Virus record (IMG/VR): IMGVR_UViG_3300022669_000027
Span: 1 to 64,000 of that record
Source: a virus
Length of the DNA: 64,000 nucleotides
Strand: one strand, 5' to 3'
In this document: positions 37,601 through 45,418 of the stretch, in pieces
Layout of the letters: each line of letters opens with the position of its first letter
How positions within the stretch are numbered: position 1 is the first letter of the stretch
The notes under the pieces: model-generated
The model's input: the letters and a program-made list of their open reading frames with translations, nothing else
Database searches by the model: none
What the model was told of the DNA's origin: nothing
Position numbers and translations under genes: made by a program

Positions 37601-38691
37601 GCTACTTTTCCAAACAACGTCAAAGTATCGGAAGCATTAACCCCCGCTTTGGAAAGAAGTCCTACAATTTCGGACATAGACTTCAGGGAACCATCCGAAT
37701 TTTTAACATTTACATTCAGTTCCTTAAGTTTATTAGATACTTTAGGGGTTTCATTAAGTAGATTAGACAAAGCCCCCCGTAATACAGTGCCTCCTTTGGA
37801 TCCCTGATATCCGGCGTCTGCAAGTCTGCCTAATAGAGCAGCAGTTTCATTGAATTCATACCCTGCTGCTTTAGCGATAGGTCCCACATATTGGAAAGCA
37901 GTGCCTAATTGAGATAAACTTGTATTAGAATTAGTGAAAGTAGCAACAAGAGTATCGTTTACTTTTCCGAGATCCTCAATCTCTAATCCGTATCCCGTGA
38001 GAACATTGGAAACTATATCAGCCGCCCTGCCAATATCCATCATACCAGCAGAAGCAAGATTCAATACGTCAGGTAAGGCCGCAATGGATTCCTGTACAGA
38101 GAATCCCGCCATAGATAACATCTGTAAAGCTTCTGCTGCCTGGGTGGCTGTATAGCGGGTAGTCTCGCCCATGTTACGGGCCGCTTCTTCCATGAGGGCC
38201 AACTCAGCAGACGATGCTTTGGCGGTCGCTCCGGCTGCCCGAAGGGTATCATCAAACTGAGCGGTATCTTGTATTACCTGATATAAAGCGAATCCGGCCC
38301 CAGCGACTGCCAGTACAGATTGAAGGGAGGTGGCCCTTGAAATGAGAGACCTCATAGGCTTGAGGCCTGCGTACAATTCCTTATTGAGAAGGGCTATTTC
38401 TCTGGCGGCTTTTCGATGAGCTTCTGCTATCTGAGTAGCAGAACGGGTTCCTGAATTTTTGTATTCATTAAACCCGCGTTTTACTCTGTTGATGTCTGCT
38501 AAGATATCTTTGGCGTTACGAAATCGAACATTGGAAATATTACCAGTGAGGGACTTGATAGTCTGATCGGCTTTTTTAACACCCCTGTCCATCCGGTCAA
38601 ACAGGTCTACCGTGTTGTCAATAGCACCGCCTGTTTTGTCGGCTACAGTAAGGACGATTTCGACTATGCGTGATAAAGTACCAGCGGCCAT
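34654..38691 (-). CDS. Tail tape measure protein (TP901 family)
   Basis: 1345 residues. Residues about 143-345 contain the TP901-type tape measure core (FDDTLRAAGATAKAS, TRYTATQAAEALQMLSMAG, GYGLEIEDLG, SKGGTVLRGALSNLL). Hydrophobic helices follow at about 455-610, then a long coiled coil rich in Lys/Glu/Ala (about 750-1200). Tape measure length sets tail length; at about 0.15 nm per residue the tail would be near 200 nm. It overlaps the chaperone gene upstream by one base. Confidence 0.92.
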   Translation of the reverse strand: MAAGTLSRIVEIVLTVADKTGGAIDNTVDLFDRMDRGVKKADQTIKSLTGNISNVRFRNAKDILADINRVKRGFNEYKNSGTRSATQIAEAHRKAAREIALLNKELYAGLKPMRSLISRATSLQSVLAVAGAGFALYQVIQDTAQFDDTLRAAGATAKASSAELALMEEAARNMGETTRYTATQAAEALQMLSMAGFSVQESIAALPDVLNLASAGMMDIGRAADIVSNVLTGYGLEIEDLGKVNDTLVATFTNSNTSLSQLGTAFQYVGPIAKAAGYEFNETAALLGRLADAGYQGSKGGTVLRGALSNLLNETPKVSNKLKELNVNVKNSDGSLKSMSEIVGLLSKAGVNASDTLTLFGKVAGPGMAALISIGENSINDLNETLDMSAGTAKRVSEEMEAGLGGALRRTSSAWSEYIKNIGRATEGKVIEFLEQLINALTSTKDEVTGLISTIVDIAAVFLSWGVSIAKFVGENAQLIASIAALTVGIYALGAAHKAVLAAKGIGFIGMLGAFNFSAVVSGFSTMSAGITALLSVAKFAVTGIRAMTATLAATNPVLAVAIAALTAFTIAAKLFGDSSLKAAKAHQKLADTIGQNRKEYTDQANELRALQKVFSESKEGSEEYINAEERLAEILPTASVSVDDHGRVLAKIGTEYQKNTKALQEYLAELDKQNELDFALQLEAQAKAASSASDAIDDHRQHLSDWYGIQEEGAEGYNKVRQASQWFWRGLNKATGTYDKNISKTHELADAHKTAATGMNKLLAEALKTGYSVDELSNILERAQISGKVKDEVLDSYREMIKVQEEANRKAGKAKHAAEEVEKQAERTAVATKEQVEAQKKAIKELDKVQEEANRSIQQNLREMEQGYSELSTAINESARSQISAIDEVTEARIRAIRNSDVSDLEQIQKEAAAYKDAYRKKAEVIRNFVEASEKLLRKERQARLDANSDLDSSTVENDILNKRKASYQEAINSYRSMIDSMIQEEQRHLDAVRAAEEEKAALKLSVEDKIRNLRRKGMSEEEQYADRVKEINEKQSAAREALAEGDLERAKKLAEQAMALAESTQRAPEPPKTEPPKDETDHAKKAREARERAEAEALVAQSIDKSIKEINESHGILNDVLDQTKKQHEDAAKAIDSEKKSMEASLQEAQNRIDKINKRLKTLTVAQIEVDTSEIEKAKLELEEITAKLNELDGKEVHTYVTVHEQTVEAHSHGGKVGSSGKAFQKIVYDHSNPFLRRTGIIPDNGGAAGDNVASWLQAGEGILRREAMNFYGDDRYERLNAMQVPKEALDNHKDSAVNPGPTTNHSTTNNSTVVRLDGIDYTARTKVKTRAQQLMDAVMDGR

Positions 38692-39077
38692 TATAAAGCT
38701 CCCAATGCTCTCCCGAATTTAAGCCAATTGCCACGTACTTCGTTAGAGCTTATTTTTTTCTTTTTTCTTCTGTCCGAATCGGCCCCGGCTTCCTTTTCCA
38801 AAGCTTTCGTGTATTCTACAAAACCCTCATCTTTGTATAGTGCACTGGCCCGTATAGTATGGGCTAACAACACATGACTCGCCAGTAACTCTTTATTTTT
38901 ACTTAACTGGTGTCTTTTTGCTGCCCTAACATAGACAGCAAAAAGACCCGGATGATACTCCATTATCTCTGAATGAGTATGGCCTTGACGAATTAACGCT
39001 GCGAAGAGGTCTCCGATATCTTCTTGAGGAATCCCAGATTCTTCATTTTGCTGATTGTTTTCGCCAAGGCTACCCAA
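38691..39077 (-). CDS. Tail assembly chaperone, downstream (T) frame made by -1 frameshift
   Basis: This open frame has only a TTG at its beginning, with no good ribosome-binding site, and overlaps the upstream chaperone by 85 bases in the -1 frame. The frame is entered at the slippery site 39077-39083, giving a fusion of 121 + 128 residues. Residues form a helical protein with a basic KKKKISSNE segment near the end. Position directly before the tape measure is the classic place for lambda G/GT-type chaperones. Confidence 0.8.
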   Translation of the reverse strand: MGSLGENNQQNEESGIPQEDIGDLFAALIRQGHTHSEIMEYHPGLFAVYVRAAKRHQLSKNKELLASHVLLAHTIRASALYKDEGFVEYTKALEKEAGADSDRRKKKKISSNEVRGNWLKFGRALGAL

Positions 39078-39439
39078 TTTTTTGAGAAACCTTCCTGAGA
39101 CACTATATTGACATAAATAACAGCCTCAATTAACTCCATATGGATAACTGGAGAATTGATCTTGAGCAAGGAAGTTCTGTTTATTCCAGTCAACAATTCA
39201 TACAATCCTATGGCTTCATCAACCATAGCTTCTATGATCATATCCATATGTTCCGCGTAATTGTTGAGAGTAATTCCGTTTTCCCTCAATTTATCAAACA
39301 GTTTCGCGATTTGAGGGGCTATTCTGGGAATCATTGTCAACGAAGGCGGTTTGATGACCACAGCGGTCTTCCCGATCATCACAGTTTTTTCGCAAGCATA
39401 TTGCGCAAGATCACTCTCCGGTATATCTATGAACGTCAT
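38993..39439 (-). CDS. Tail assembly chaperone, upstream (G) frame
   Basis: 148 residues, mainly helical, between the tail tube and tape measure genes. It carries the slippery heptamer near its end and is made alone or as a fusion with the downstream frame. In lambda-like phages, G and GT bind the tape measure and recruit tube subunits. Confidence 0.82.
   Translation of the reverse strand: MTFIDIPESDLAQYACEKTVMIGKTAVVIKPPSLTMIPRIAPQIAKLFDKLRENGITLNNYAEHMDMIIEAMVDEAIGLYELLTGINRTSLLKINSPVIHMELIEAVIYVNIVSQEGFSKNWVALAKTISKMKNLGFLKKISETSSQR
39077..39083 (-). promoter_or_regulatory. Programmed -1 ribosomal frameshift site A_AAA_AAT
   Basis: On the minus strand the G frame reads tcA AAA AAT. Slipping back one base makes the next codons TTG GGT AGC, exactly the T frame. 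The heptamer fits X_XXY_YYZ and sits at the start of the 85-base overlap. Confidence 0.8.
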
Positions 39440-39464
39440 GATTTATATCCTGCTGAAATTAATA

Positions 39465-40478
39465 TTACTGTTCAATGATCATGTCAATGTAAGGACTATC
39501 AGGATGATCCGTCAAATCCGCCAGAAGCTCGAACTGCAAAGAAATCTCCGTCAGAGCATCCCCGATGTATGCCCGGTCCCCCTGCGGAGTAATAGAAGCT
39601 CTGTGAGCAACAAATTCCGCATCCGGCCCAATGGCATTGTCGGAAACGAACCGGAACCGGCCTTCCACGTCGATATTGGTGAAGAAAGTAATGAGAGAAT
39701 AGGTTGACTCTGCATAATTCACCCTGACATTGACGGTATCACCGTCCCCGATGGAAGATCCTGTGGCAGGAATAAGAAATCGCCCGACTTTTTCATCTTT
39801 CAAAGATGTATCTACTTTATAATCGGTATTAGCGACATAAGTGGTGGTATCACCTGAATCTTTTACATTGATAAGACCCGCTTGAAATGATTCTGGTGTG
39901 TCCACAAGAGCGTCCCCTGCTACACTTCCTGTAATGGCCTCGTCAGCCACAAAGGTGCCGCTGGTAAGCATAATCACTAATGTTCCTGCATTAGCGTCCC
40001 CTACAACAGCAATGACTTCCCCTGTAGCTCCACCAGCACTGGTAACAATCTCGTCTTCTGCAAAAAGAGCAGGGGCTCCAGAAGCTTTGTACACAAGATG
40101 ATACAACCCTATGTTTCGTTTACCGAGAACGGTTCTCAATCCTGTTTCTGCAATGAAACTGGTATCAAGATACCCCGCGTCTTGAGTCTCTGTAGAAAGA
40201 GTTCCGAGCGCAGCCAGTACCTGATTATCTTCCGTAATTTCATCAAGGGTAGCCGTGAGAGTAGGAGTGATCTCGATGGGTTTATTGAGATCACGGTTGC
40301 GCAATCCTGATCGACTCGAATAATGAGTCAAATACTCAATCGCCACATTAGATGCGAGAGCCGGGATGTTTCCCAAATCTCGTTCACCGTGATATATTCC
40401 AGTAGTTGGATCTTTCACCGCAAAATATCCTACGCCCTTTCCGAGTTGATAGTTGTCTGTATTTGGTGTTGTAGCCAT
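39465..40478 (-). CDS. Major tail tube protein
   Basis: 337 residues. Its location directly upstream of the chaperone pair and tape measure, and its beta-rich sequence, match siphovirus tail tube proteins. The N-terminus (LGKGVGYFAV...YHGERDLGNIPALASNVAIEYL) and the C-terminal SLQFELLADLTDHPDSP are conserved-looking. A Gly/Ala/Thr-rich insert (about 140-185, GDANAGTLVIMLTSGTF) looks like an extra surface domain. Start preceded by AAAGGAG. Confidence 0.8.
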   Translation of the reverse strand: MATTPNTDNYQLGKGVGYFAVKDPTTGIYHGERDLGNIPALASNVAIEYLTHYSSRSGLRNRDLNKPIEITPTLTATLDEITEDNQVLAALGTLSTETQDAGYLDTSFIAETGLRTVLGKRNIGLYHLVYKASGAPALFAEDEIVTSAGGATGEVIAVVGDANAGTLVIMLTSGTFVADEAITGSVAGDALVDTPESFQAGLINVKDSGDTTTYVANTDYKVDTSLKDEKVGRFLIPATGSSIGDGDTVNVRVNYAESTYSLITFFTNIDVEGRFRFVSDNAIGPDAEFVAHRASITPQGDRAYIGDALTEISLQFELLADLTDHPDSPYIDMIIEQ

Positions 40479-40587
40479 TATGTTACTCCTTTCAAAATAT
40501 TCACTGTACCCAACCGGAAGGGCCGCCTGTTTTGTCCTGCCGGAACATCACATCACTTTTTCTCATCCCAATTACATAGGATATGAT

Positions 40588-41007
40588 TTATAAACCGGGA
40601 TCCATGTACGTCATAGCGAGAATTAACTGCATACCTACCACATCCGAAAGAGTACGATAACTCATAGGCCCTATGGCCCGGACTTCTCTGACTACGCAGT
40701 TATCTGCCAATTTAGGATCAACCAAAACTTTTTTACGAAATTGAATAAAAAAAGCCCGGATATCGAAAGAGGAAACATGAATCAATTCAAAAACAATCTC
40801 CACTTCCCTTTTGGCCGGATATCCAAGCCAGCTTCGAGACGAAGGCTTCACCACCCGATCCGTCCCCTCAGTCATAAAAACACATAAAAGATCGTCCTGT
40901 TCCACTGGTTGTGAGGGAGTCCGGCGAAATGTCTTTATATCCAGTTCTATTCTGGAATTCTTGACCCTGTTATATAATTCCTGAAGAGCCTCTTCCCGAT
41001 TTTCCAT
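40588..41007 (-). CDS. Probable tail terminator/completion protein
   Basis: 139 residues, mixed alpha/beta, immediately upstream of the tail tube gene, after the gp10-like protein. That is the standard place of the gpU-type tail terminator. Identification is mainly from gene order; the sequence itself shows no decisive motif. Confidence 0.62.
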   Translation of the reverse strand: MENREEALQELYNRVKNSRIELDIKTFRRTPSQPVEQDDLLCVFMTEGTDRVVKPSSRSWLGYPAKREVEIVFELIHVSSFDIRAFFIQFRKKVLVDPKLADNCVVREVRAIGPMSYRTLSDVVGMQLILAMTYMDPGL

Positions 41008-41012
41008 AAGAG

Positions 41013-41432
41013 TTATCCAAACACAAAATCATTGATTTGGCTTTGCAGTTTATCCGCGAAACCCCCTTCATCTCCAAGAACCGGACCAGCCACACCTCCC
41101 ACTGCCTGTGTTGACCAGATTCGCCCGTCCAACTCTATTGTTTTTTCTCCGGCAGCAGCCCAGGGAGCTTCCCCTACAGGAGAACCATATTCAAGCACCA
41201 CTGCATAGGGCATCCGGTTAAATACGGACACTGATGCTATCTCGCCTCTAGAAAGAGGCTCTTCTTTAAAATCCCACTCTGCACGAAATACTCCGCTATC
41301 CACCGGGGAATTATCAGTCAAAGCAGCTATCAAATCAAGAGCGGCTTTATTAAGGGCTATATCTGCGAGTCCTTTTATTTCATCCCTATCCGGCAATATA
41401 TCATCATGTTTTACTGATATACGGAAAGACAT
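41013..41432 (-). CDS. HK97 gp10-like head-tail joining/tail protein
   Basis: 139 residues. The segment SPVDSGVFRAEW and PYAVVLEYGSP form the typical core of the HK97-gp10/gpZ-like family, which acts at the head-tail joint. It overlaps the preceding stopper-like gene by one base. Confidence 0.75.
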   Translation of the reverse strand: MSFRISVKHDDILPDRDEIKGLADIALNKAALDLIAALTDNSPVDSGVFRAEWDFKEEPLSRGEIASVSVFNRMPYAVVLEYGSPVGEAPWAAAGEKTIELDGRIWSTQAVGGVAGPVLGDEGGFADKLQSQINDFVFG

Positions 41433-41791
41433 TATACCTTCCTCAAAAGCAACACGTACATGGCATCTGCTGCATCAATAAACTTTTCCTTTATTTCATA
41501 AACCTGCCCGTCTTCCCTTCTTATCTGTCCTTTATTTCCGATAGGGACAGAAATAGACAAAGACGGAATCAACCCTTTTATATCTTTCTTTTTAAAAACA
41601 TAAGTCCAGCCATAATAATCAAGATCCTTGGCTGTAAATTCGTCACATATAATTTGACATGTGTTTTCTGTACTGACGGGATCGTCGAAACCATTGTCCT
41701 CAGTCTCAATGTAAGTAGCGGGCCGGGGAATATCGCCAGTGATTTTAAAAGCCGCCATAGCGGCTTTCTGAAAAACATTTCTCATTCCCAT
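41432..41791 (-). CDS. Head closure (stopper)-like protein
   Basis: 119 residues, beta-rich with a basic centre. Gene order (adaptor, this, gp10-like, terminator, tube) matches the head-closure/stopper position of siphoviruses. Start at 41791 follows GGTGGTGAT. Assignment from order and size. Confidence 0.65.
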   Translation of the reverse strand: MGMRNVFQKAAMAAFKITGDIPRPATYIETEDNGFDDPVSTENTCQIICDEFTAKDLDYYGWTYVFKKKDIKGLIPSLSISVPIGNKGQIRREDGQVYEIKEKFIDAADAMYVLLLRKV

Positions 41792-41792
41792 A

Positions 41793-42284
41793 TCACCACC
41801 TCACCACACGCGCCTGGGAAACTGCAGGTTGTCTTCCGTATTCCGCGATTGCCTTCCAGACCGCCTCCGGGATAGTCCGGGCTTTCGTTTTAGGATCAGC
41901 CACAATTTGCAATGAACCTACTTTCAATGAATGATATCCTGCCATATCGTCGGTAGCGGTCAAATCTTCTTCAAGCATTACGTAGGCCATCTCACAAGTG
42001 GCCTCCTTGACCGCTACCGGGATAATATGGTTAGGGATAAAGTAACCGTCACGATCCACCGCGCCGTCCGCAGGCCAATGGAGGGCCTGTGTTCCAGTCT
42101 TCTTGATTCCTTGCCATTTTACCCATCTTTCTAATAAACGGGTAGCCGTTATCAACGCGGCTTTTTTGTCTGCAAAAGGACCCCAAAGACTTGAGTGTAG
42201 TCTAGTCTTGAAATAGGCTTTCGCCTCCTCCAATGTTACATAAGTATCGGAACTAGACCCACCGGGAGTAGCATCAAATGACAT
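41793..42284 (-). CDS. Head-tail connector adaptor (gp6/DnaT-like fold)
   Basis: 163 residues. The N-terminal pattern DTYVTLEEAKAYFKTRL, followed by KKAALITATRLLERWVKWQG and PVAVKEATCEMAYVML, is typical of phage adaptor proteins annotated as DnaT-like. They dock on the portal below the head. It is the first connector gene after the capsid. Confidence 0.78.
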   Translation of the reverse strand: MSFDATPGGSSSDTYVTLEEAKAYFKTRLHSSLWGPFADKKAALITATRLLERWVKWQGIKKTGTQALHWPADGAVDRDGYFIPNHIIPVAVKEATCEMAYVMLEEDLTATDDMAGYHSLKVGSLQIVADPKTKARTIPEAVWKAIAEYGRQPAVSQARVVRW

Positions 42285-42295
42285 GATACATTATC

Positions 42296-42499
42296 CTATT
42301 TCTTGGTTGCGGCCCGCTTTCTTACTGCGGCCCGTTTGGGAGCAGACTCTTTGACTTCGCCAGAATCTGTACCAGAGGATTCCGGTTTCTTGTCTGACTT
42401 TTCTGCTTCATAAAGCTCGTGCTTGTCAGGGTCAAAGTCCCGCTCATTGATCAGGCACGATCCTTCGCCGCGCCTGATCTTGACTGTCTTCAGTTTCAT
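42296..42499 (-). CDS. Small Lys/Ala-rich capsid-region protein
   Basis: 67 residues from the ATG at 42499, which has GGAGG at a good distance. Strand-like N-terminus followed by a low-complexity Lys/Glu/Ser/Ala tail (PKRAAVRKRAATKK at the end), similar to small acidic/basic accessory proteins found after many coat genes. Function unknown. Confidence 0.65.
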   Translation of the reverse strand: MKLKTVKIRRGEGSCLINERDFDPDKHELYEAEKSDKKPESSGTDSGEVKESAPKRAAVRKRAATKK

Positions 42500-42536
42500 G
42501 GGAACCTCCATACACTGAATATTTACATATTACGGA

Positions 42537-43673
42537 TTAGCCCAGCAGACGACAACCCAGATCAGCCCGTACCATCTCGCCGCCGAACAGAATATCATAA
42601 CTGAATCGTGTCCGTTTATGCTCGCGAGAAACTTCCAAACGCAGGGCAAGCCCGGAGACCGGATCAACAGCAGACTGAATAAGGTTACCCAGACCCTGAG
42701 TATTATCAGTCAAGGGGCGAGTAGCGAACGCGATACAATCACGATGAAAAGCCAGATTCACAACATGGTCTGCCAATACGGAAACGGCGGCTGTATCAGA
42801 CAGGTCTTCTGCGATCTTAGTAGTCATTGTGACATTCGCATTACTGGAAGCACCAATAGTTACATCTTCCAGTACCGCATACGGAATATCAGAACCTGCA
42901 AATTCAAGAATGTCCCCGGCCAGCAACGTGCCTCCTGCAGTGGAAGCAATATTAACCACATACACCGGATTGGCAGGATCAACGACAACATCTCCATTCA
43001 CGGTTCCGTCCGTCAGGGTACCGGCTTTATGGGAAGGAATGTTCTGATCCATATGCCATACAAAACCCAGTTTGGGAGTAAGGATACCGGATTGAATAAC
43101 TGTAGGATCACCGGCCCAGGAAGTATCCTGGAAAGCTCGCAGGTTCAGGGCATTGGCTTCCGCATCCGGATCAAGAACGGCCCGACGATCCGCCAGAGGA
43201 GCGAGCTGCTTGTTCAGTACTTTTCGGGCATCAGTCGCATCAGTGGTATTACTTGCGAGCGGAGTAACGCCGGGGGCACCTGCATACGCCGGGATCTTCT
43301 TGTATTTAGACAAGAGAAATTTATCCACTTCATTGCCCAGGGCTTTAATGGCCTCGGAGGCCTGCATCGGAATAACGCCGGAAACAATTTCCACCATGTC
43401 CTTATCGGTCAGATAAAAAGGAGCTTCCTTCCACTGGTCCAACGGAATATTAACATTGGTAGGTTTGACATCGCCTGTACTGGGAGCATTAGCCGCCGGG
43501 GTAACGTCCTGTGCCTGGATGGCAGACGGAATGGGAACATCAATGGAGGCTCCTTTTTGGGCTGCAATGGCATCGTAATCGGAATTTACCAGCCGGGGCA
43601 TAACGCAATTTTCGCGAAGTGCCAGAAGTCCCTGCGCCAGTAACTGGGGGATGACCTTTGTGAGATCGTTCAT
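42537..43673 (-). CDS. Major capsid protein, P22 coat-like
   Basis: 378 residues. The N-terminus (TKVIPQLLAQGLLALREN, then MPRLVN) and the body resemble the P22 coat/gp5 family, an HK97-fold protein that assembles around a scaffold. An insertion with GGTLLAGDILEFAGSDI (about 245-262) corresponds to the I-domain region. It follows the scaffold gene and a 160-bp structured leader, and precedes the connectors. G+C is higher than in accessory genes, as usual for highly expressed structural genes. Confidence 0.85.
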   Translation of the reverse strand: MNDLTKVIPQLLAQGLLALRENCVMPRLVNSDYDAIAAQKGASIDVPIPSAIQAQDVTPAANAPSTGDVKPTNVNIPLDQWKEAPFYLTDKDMVEIVSGVIPMQASEAIKALGNEVDKFLLSKYKKIPAYAGAPGVTPLASNTTDATDARKVLNKQLAPLADRRAVLDPDAEANALNLRAFQDTSWAGDPTVIQSGILTPKLGFVWHMDQNIPSHKAGTLTDGTVNGDVVVDPANPVYVVNIASTAGGTLLAGDILEFAGSDIPYAVLEDVTIGASSNANVTMTTKIAEDLSDTAAVSVLADHVVNLAFHRDCIAFATRPLTDNTQGLGNLIQSAVDPVSGLALRLEVSREHKRTRFSYDILFGGEMVRADLGCRLLG

Positions 43674-43706
43674 TTCTATACTCCTTGTTTTGATTCATGT
43701 AGTCAC

Positions 43707-43803
43707 AAAAAAACCTTCCGCACAGTGATTAGGCAGAATGGTCGTAAGCAGTGAATTTTTAAATTCCCACCGGGAACCAAACCGCCTGCACCGCAGGAAG
43801 GTT
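43707..43803 (-). promoter_or_regulatory. Structured leader/terminator before the major capsid gene
   Basis: On the minus strand an outer stem (AACCTTCC at 43803-43796 with GGAAGGTT at 43719-43712) encloses smaller hairpins: CCTGC-GGT-GCAGG, TTCCC-GGT-GGGAA and GAATTT-AA-AAATTC. Seven T residues directly follow the outer stem (43713-43707). The T run makes it terminator-like; the nested, partly exclusive hairpins could instead tune expression of the capsid gene relative to the scaffold. Confidence 0.55.
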
Positions 43804-43832
43804 CGTAATGTGAAACTACAACTTATTGTCCG

Positions 43833-44609
43833 TTACTGGACAGTTGCTTTACCGGATGCAATAGCCTCCAGATTATTACCGAAGGCCACAGGATCGTTCG
43901 GCGCGATACGTTTTGAAGGCTGCTGTGTCCCACCGGAACGATTTCCGGGACTCCCGCCCCCGGAAGCAGTCTCAAATAAGAAACCAGCTGTTTCCTGAAG
44001 ACCGTTAGCCCATTCTACAAACGTCATAGGGGCCTTTCCATCTTTACCGAAAATAGGATTACCGTCAGGGCCTATGGGCGTAGGCTTGCCGTCCATCAAT
44101 TTGAATAAAGAACGGCCTCGATTCATGATATCTTCCATTGCCCCCTGTCTGGGCTTGCCAACTTCATTGATGGCTTGCTGGATCTGAGAATCAATCAGTA
44201 CAGTGGAAAGTTGAGCTGACAAGGAATTTCTTTCTGTGTCCAGTTCCTCCACTTTGGCTTGAAGAGCCTTGGTCTGGCCTTCAAAATCCTGTTTCATACG
44301 TTCCACACGAGTATTGACGAGTTTATCGACTTCGCCAGCCTCCAGGAGTTTTTTATCAGCAGCCTCCTGTTTCAACTTCATGGCCTGTTTATATTCAGTC
44401 AGATCAACGCCGTCGAACTGTTTCAATTTCTTTTCCAGTTCTTCCTTGACCTTCATTAACTGAATATTGTTGTCCCGAAATTCTCCAAGCTGAGTTTTAG
44501 GCACAACATCGTCATCGAGCTTCAGACAGAGTTTTCCGTTTTTCTCTTCATAGGCAGAAGCGAACCCCTCCGGGATTTGATCTGCACTATCGACAACCAA
44601 TTTCAACAT
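43833..44609 (-). CDS. Capsid scaffolding protein
   Basis: 258 residues from the ATG at 44609 (GGAGGTG upstream). The centre is a long Lys/Glu/Gln coiled coil (about 55-160). The second half has MTFVEWANGLQETAGFLF and a Gly/Ser-rich linker (SGGGSPGNRSGG), as in gp20-like phage scaffolds. It is the first gene of a leftward unit, about 55 bp from a promoter at 44664-44692, and directly precedes the capsid gene. Confidence 0.8.
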   Translation of the reverse strand: MLKLVVDSADQIPEGFASAYEEKNGKLCLKLDDDVVPKTQLGEFRDNNIQLMKVKEELEKKLKQFDGVDLTEYKQAMKLKQEAADKKLLEAGEVDKLVNTRVERMKQDFEGQTKALQAKVEELDTERNSLSAQLSTVLIDSQIQQAINEVGKPRQGAMEDIMNRGRSLFKLMDGKPTPIGPDGNPIFGKDGKAPMTFVEWANGLQETAGFLFETASGGGSPGNRSGGTQQPSKRIAPNDPVAFGNNLEAIASGKATVQ

Positions 44610-44663
44610 TGAGCACCTCCGGTACACAGTTGTTTAAATAAAAAATAAACCTTCGATATTCAA

Positions 44664-44692
44664 TTTATACGAAATAATGATGAAAAAGTAAA
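44664..44692 (-). promoter_or_regulatory. Leftward promoter TTTACT-N17-TATAAA for scaffold and capsid
   Basis: On the minus strand, TTTACT (44692-44687) and TATAAA (44669-44664) are 17 bp apart, placing a start site near 44657, about 50 bp before the scaffold ATG. It has the same -35 and spacing as the promoters at 44765 and 52651. Confidence 0.7.
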
Positions 44693-44764
44693 GAAAATTT
44701 TTAACAGAAAAATAAAAAAAACAGGAACTTACTTTCGATTCTTTCTTTTCTTTCGATTTTTTCC

Positions 44765-44793
44765 TTTACTTTCTTTTTGAATCAGAATATACT
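44765..44793 (+). promoter_or_regulatory. Rightward promoter TTTACT-N17-TATACT of the moron
   Basis: TTTACT at 44765-44770 and TATACT at 44788-44793. The 33 bp from 44781 to 44813, including the -10 and 20 bp beyond it, are identical to the leftward promoter region at 52631-52663. It is divergent with the scaffold promoter. Confidence 0.75.
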
Positions 44794-44856
44794 GTACTTG
44801 AAGGTAAGGGAAAGCCCCTACGAACTATATAATTCATCACCTCAAGGAGATAAAAG

Positions 44857-44991
44857 ATGAAAAACATAATGTACACAATTAAACAATTGATAGTAAACAC
44901 AATTGGAAATCATCCACTAGTCGTTCTGTTAATCGGATTTGTAATGATGATGACAAGCGGAATCTATCATCTATTACTCAACTTGATGTAA
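44857..44991 (+). CDS. 44-residue membrane peptide of the moron
   Basis: The ATG follows AAGGAG at an ideal distance and about 57 bp after the promoter start. The peptide (MKNIMYTIKQLIVNTIGNHP...) has one transmembrane segment (about 20-40). A membrane-acting role, such as superinfection exclusion or toxicity control, is possible but unproven. Confidence 0.7.
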   Translation: MKNIMYTIKQLIVNTIGNHPLVVLLIGFVMMMTSGIYHLLLNLM

Positions 44992-45113
44992 CAAGACCCA
45001 GCAATGACAAAAAATCAACCGCTGGAATTAAGGCAGCAAAAATGCTGATGAACGGAGCATCAGCGGCTCAGGTGTCTGATATATTATACAACTGGGTATA
45101 ACCAACCACAATC

Positions 45114-45136
45114 GCCCCTCAAATAAAATGAGGGGC
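45114..45136 (+). other. Hairpin overlapping the leader of the 89-residue moron gene
   Basis: GCCCCTC (45114-45120) and GAGGGGC (45130-45136) pair perfectly around a 9-base A-rich loop, ending just before the ribosome-binding region. The upstream flank GGTATAACCA..CAATCGCCCC (45095-45118) recurs after the gene (45434-45453). Confidence 0.65.
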
Positions 45137-45148
45137 AAGGAAGAAAAA

Positions 45149-45418
45149 ATGAATACAATAAGCGTAGTAATCAAGGACGGAGACAACATCTCTGAGATGG
45201 AACTTCAAACCGGCGATGTTTTAACTGTAAATGTTACCGATAACGGGGTAAACATTTCTCAGTATGGGGGCAGTGGGGAATGTAATATTGCTCAGGGGGC
45301 GGGAGCTGTGGGCAAGGTCGTGAACAGGACAACGGTAAGCCAGCAGACGATTAGAGGCAACGGAAACGTGTCTTCCGGCTCTGGAAGCGTCTTTGTTAAC
45401 CATTTCACGAAAAAATAA
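45149..45418 (+). CDS. Gly/Ser/Asn-rich beta-type moron protein
   Basis: 89 residues from the ATG at 45149 (AAGGAAG upstream). The first half looks like a small acidic beta domain. The second half (about 45-85) is Gly/Ser/Asn/Val-rich with alternating strand-like units (NRTTVSQQTIRGNGNVSSGSG). It is the only rightward gene apart from the 44-residue peptide within the leftward structural region, and is bounded by a promoter, hairpins and a short direct repeat. Function unknown. Confidence 0.68.
   Translation: MNTISVVIKDGDNISEMELQTGDVLTVNVTDNGVNISQYGGSGECNIAQGAGAVGKVVNRTTVSQQTIRGNGNVSSGSGSVFVNHFTKK

Noticed and set aside
37346-37807. 153-codon plus-strand open frame
   Set aside because: Antisense to the TP901 core of the tape measure gene; no ribosome-binding site or conserved motif.
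42618-43643. 341-codon plus-strand open frame
   Set aside because: It is fully antisense to the well-supported major capsid gene, has low-complexity Arg/Asn/Gly/Ile composition and no family pattern; a codon-usage shadow.
12700-44610. Contractile-tail genes (sheath, baseplate)
   Set aside because: No sheath-like protein follows the tube gene and no gpJ/gpW/gp25-type baseplate proteins were recognised, so a siphovirus is favoured.
44900-45100. Frame ending GIKAAKMLMNGASAAQVSDI, helix-turn-helix-like
   Set aside because: It has no start codon before it overlaps the membrane peptide gene and no ribosome-binding site; only 19 codons follow its first ATG.
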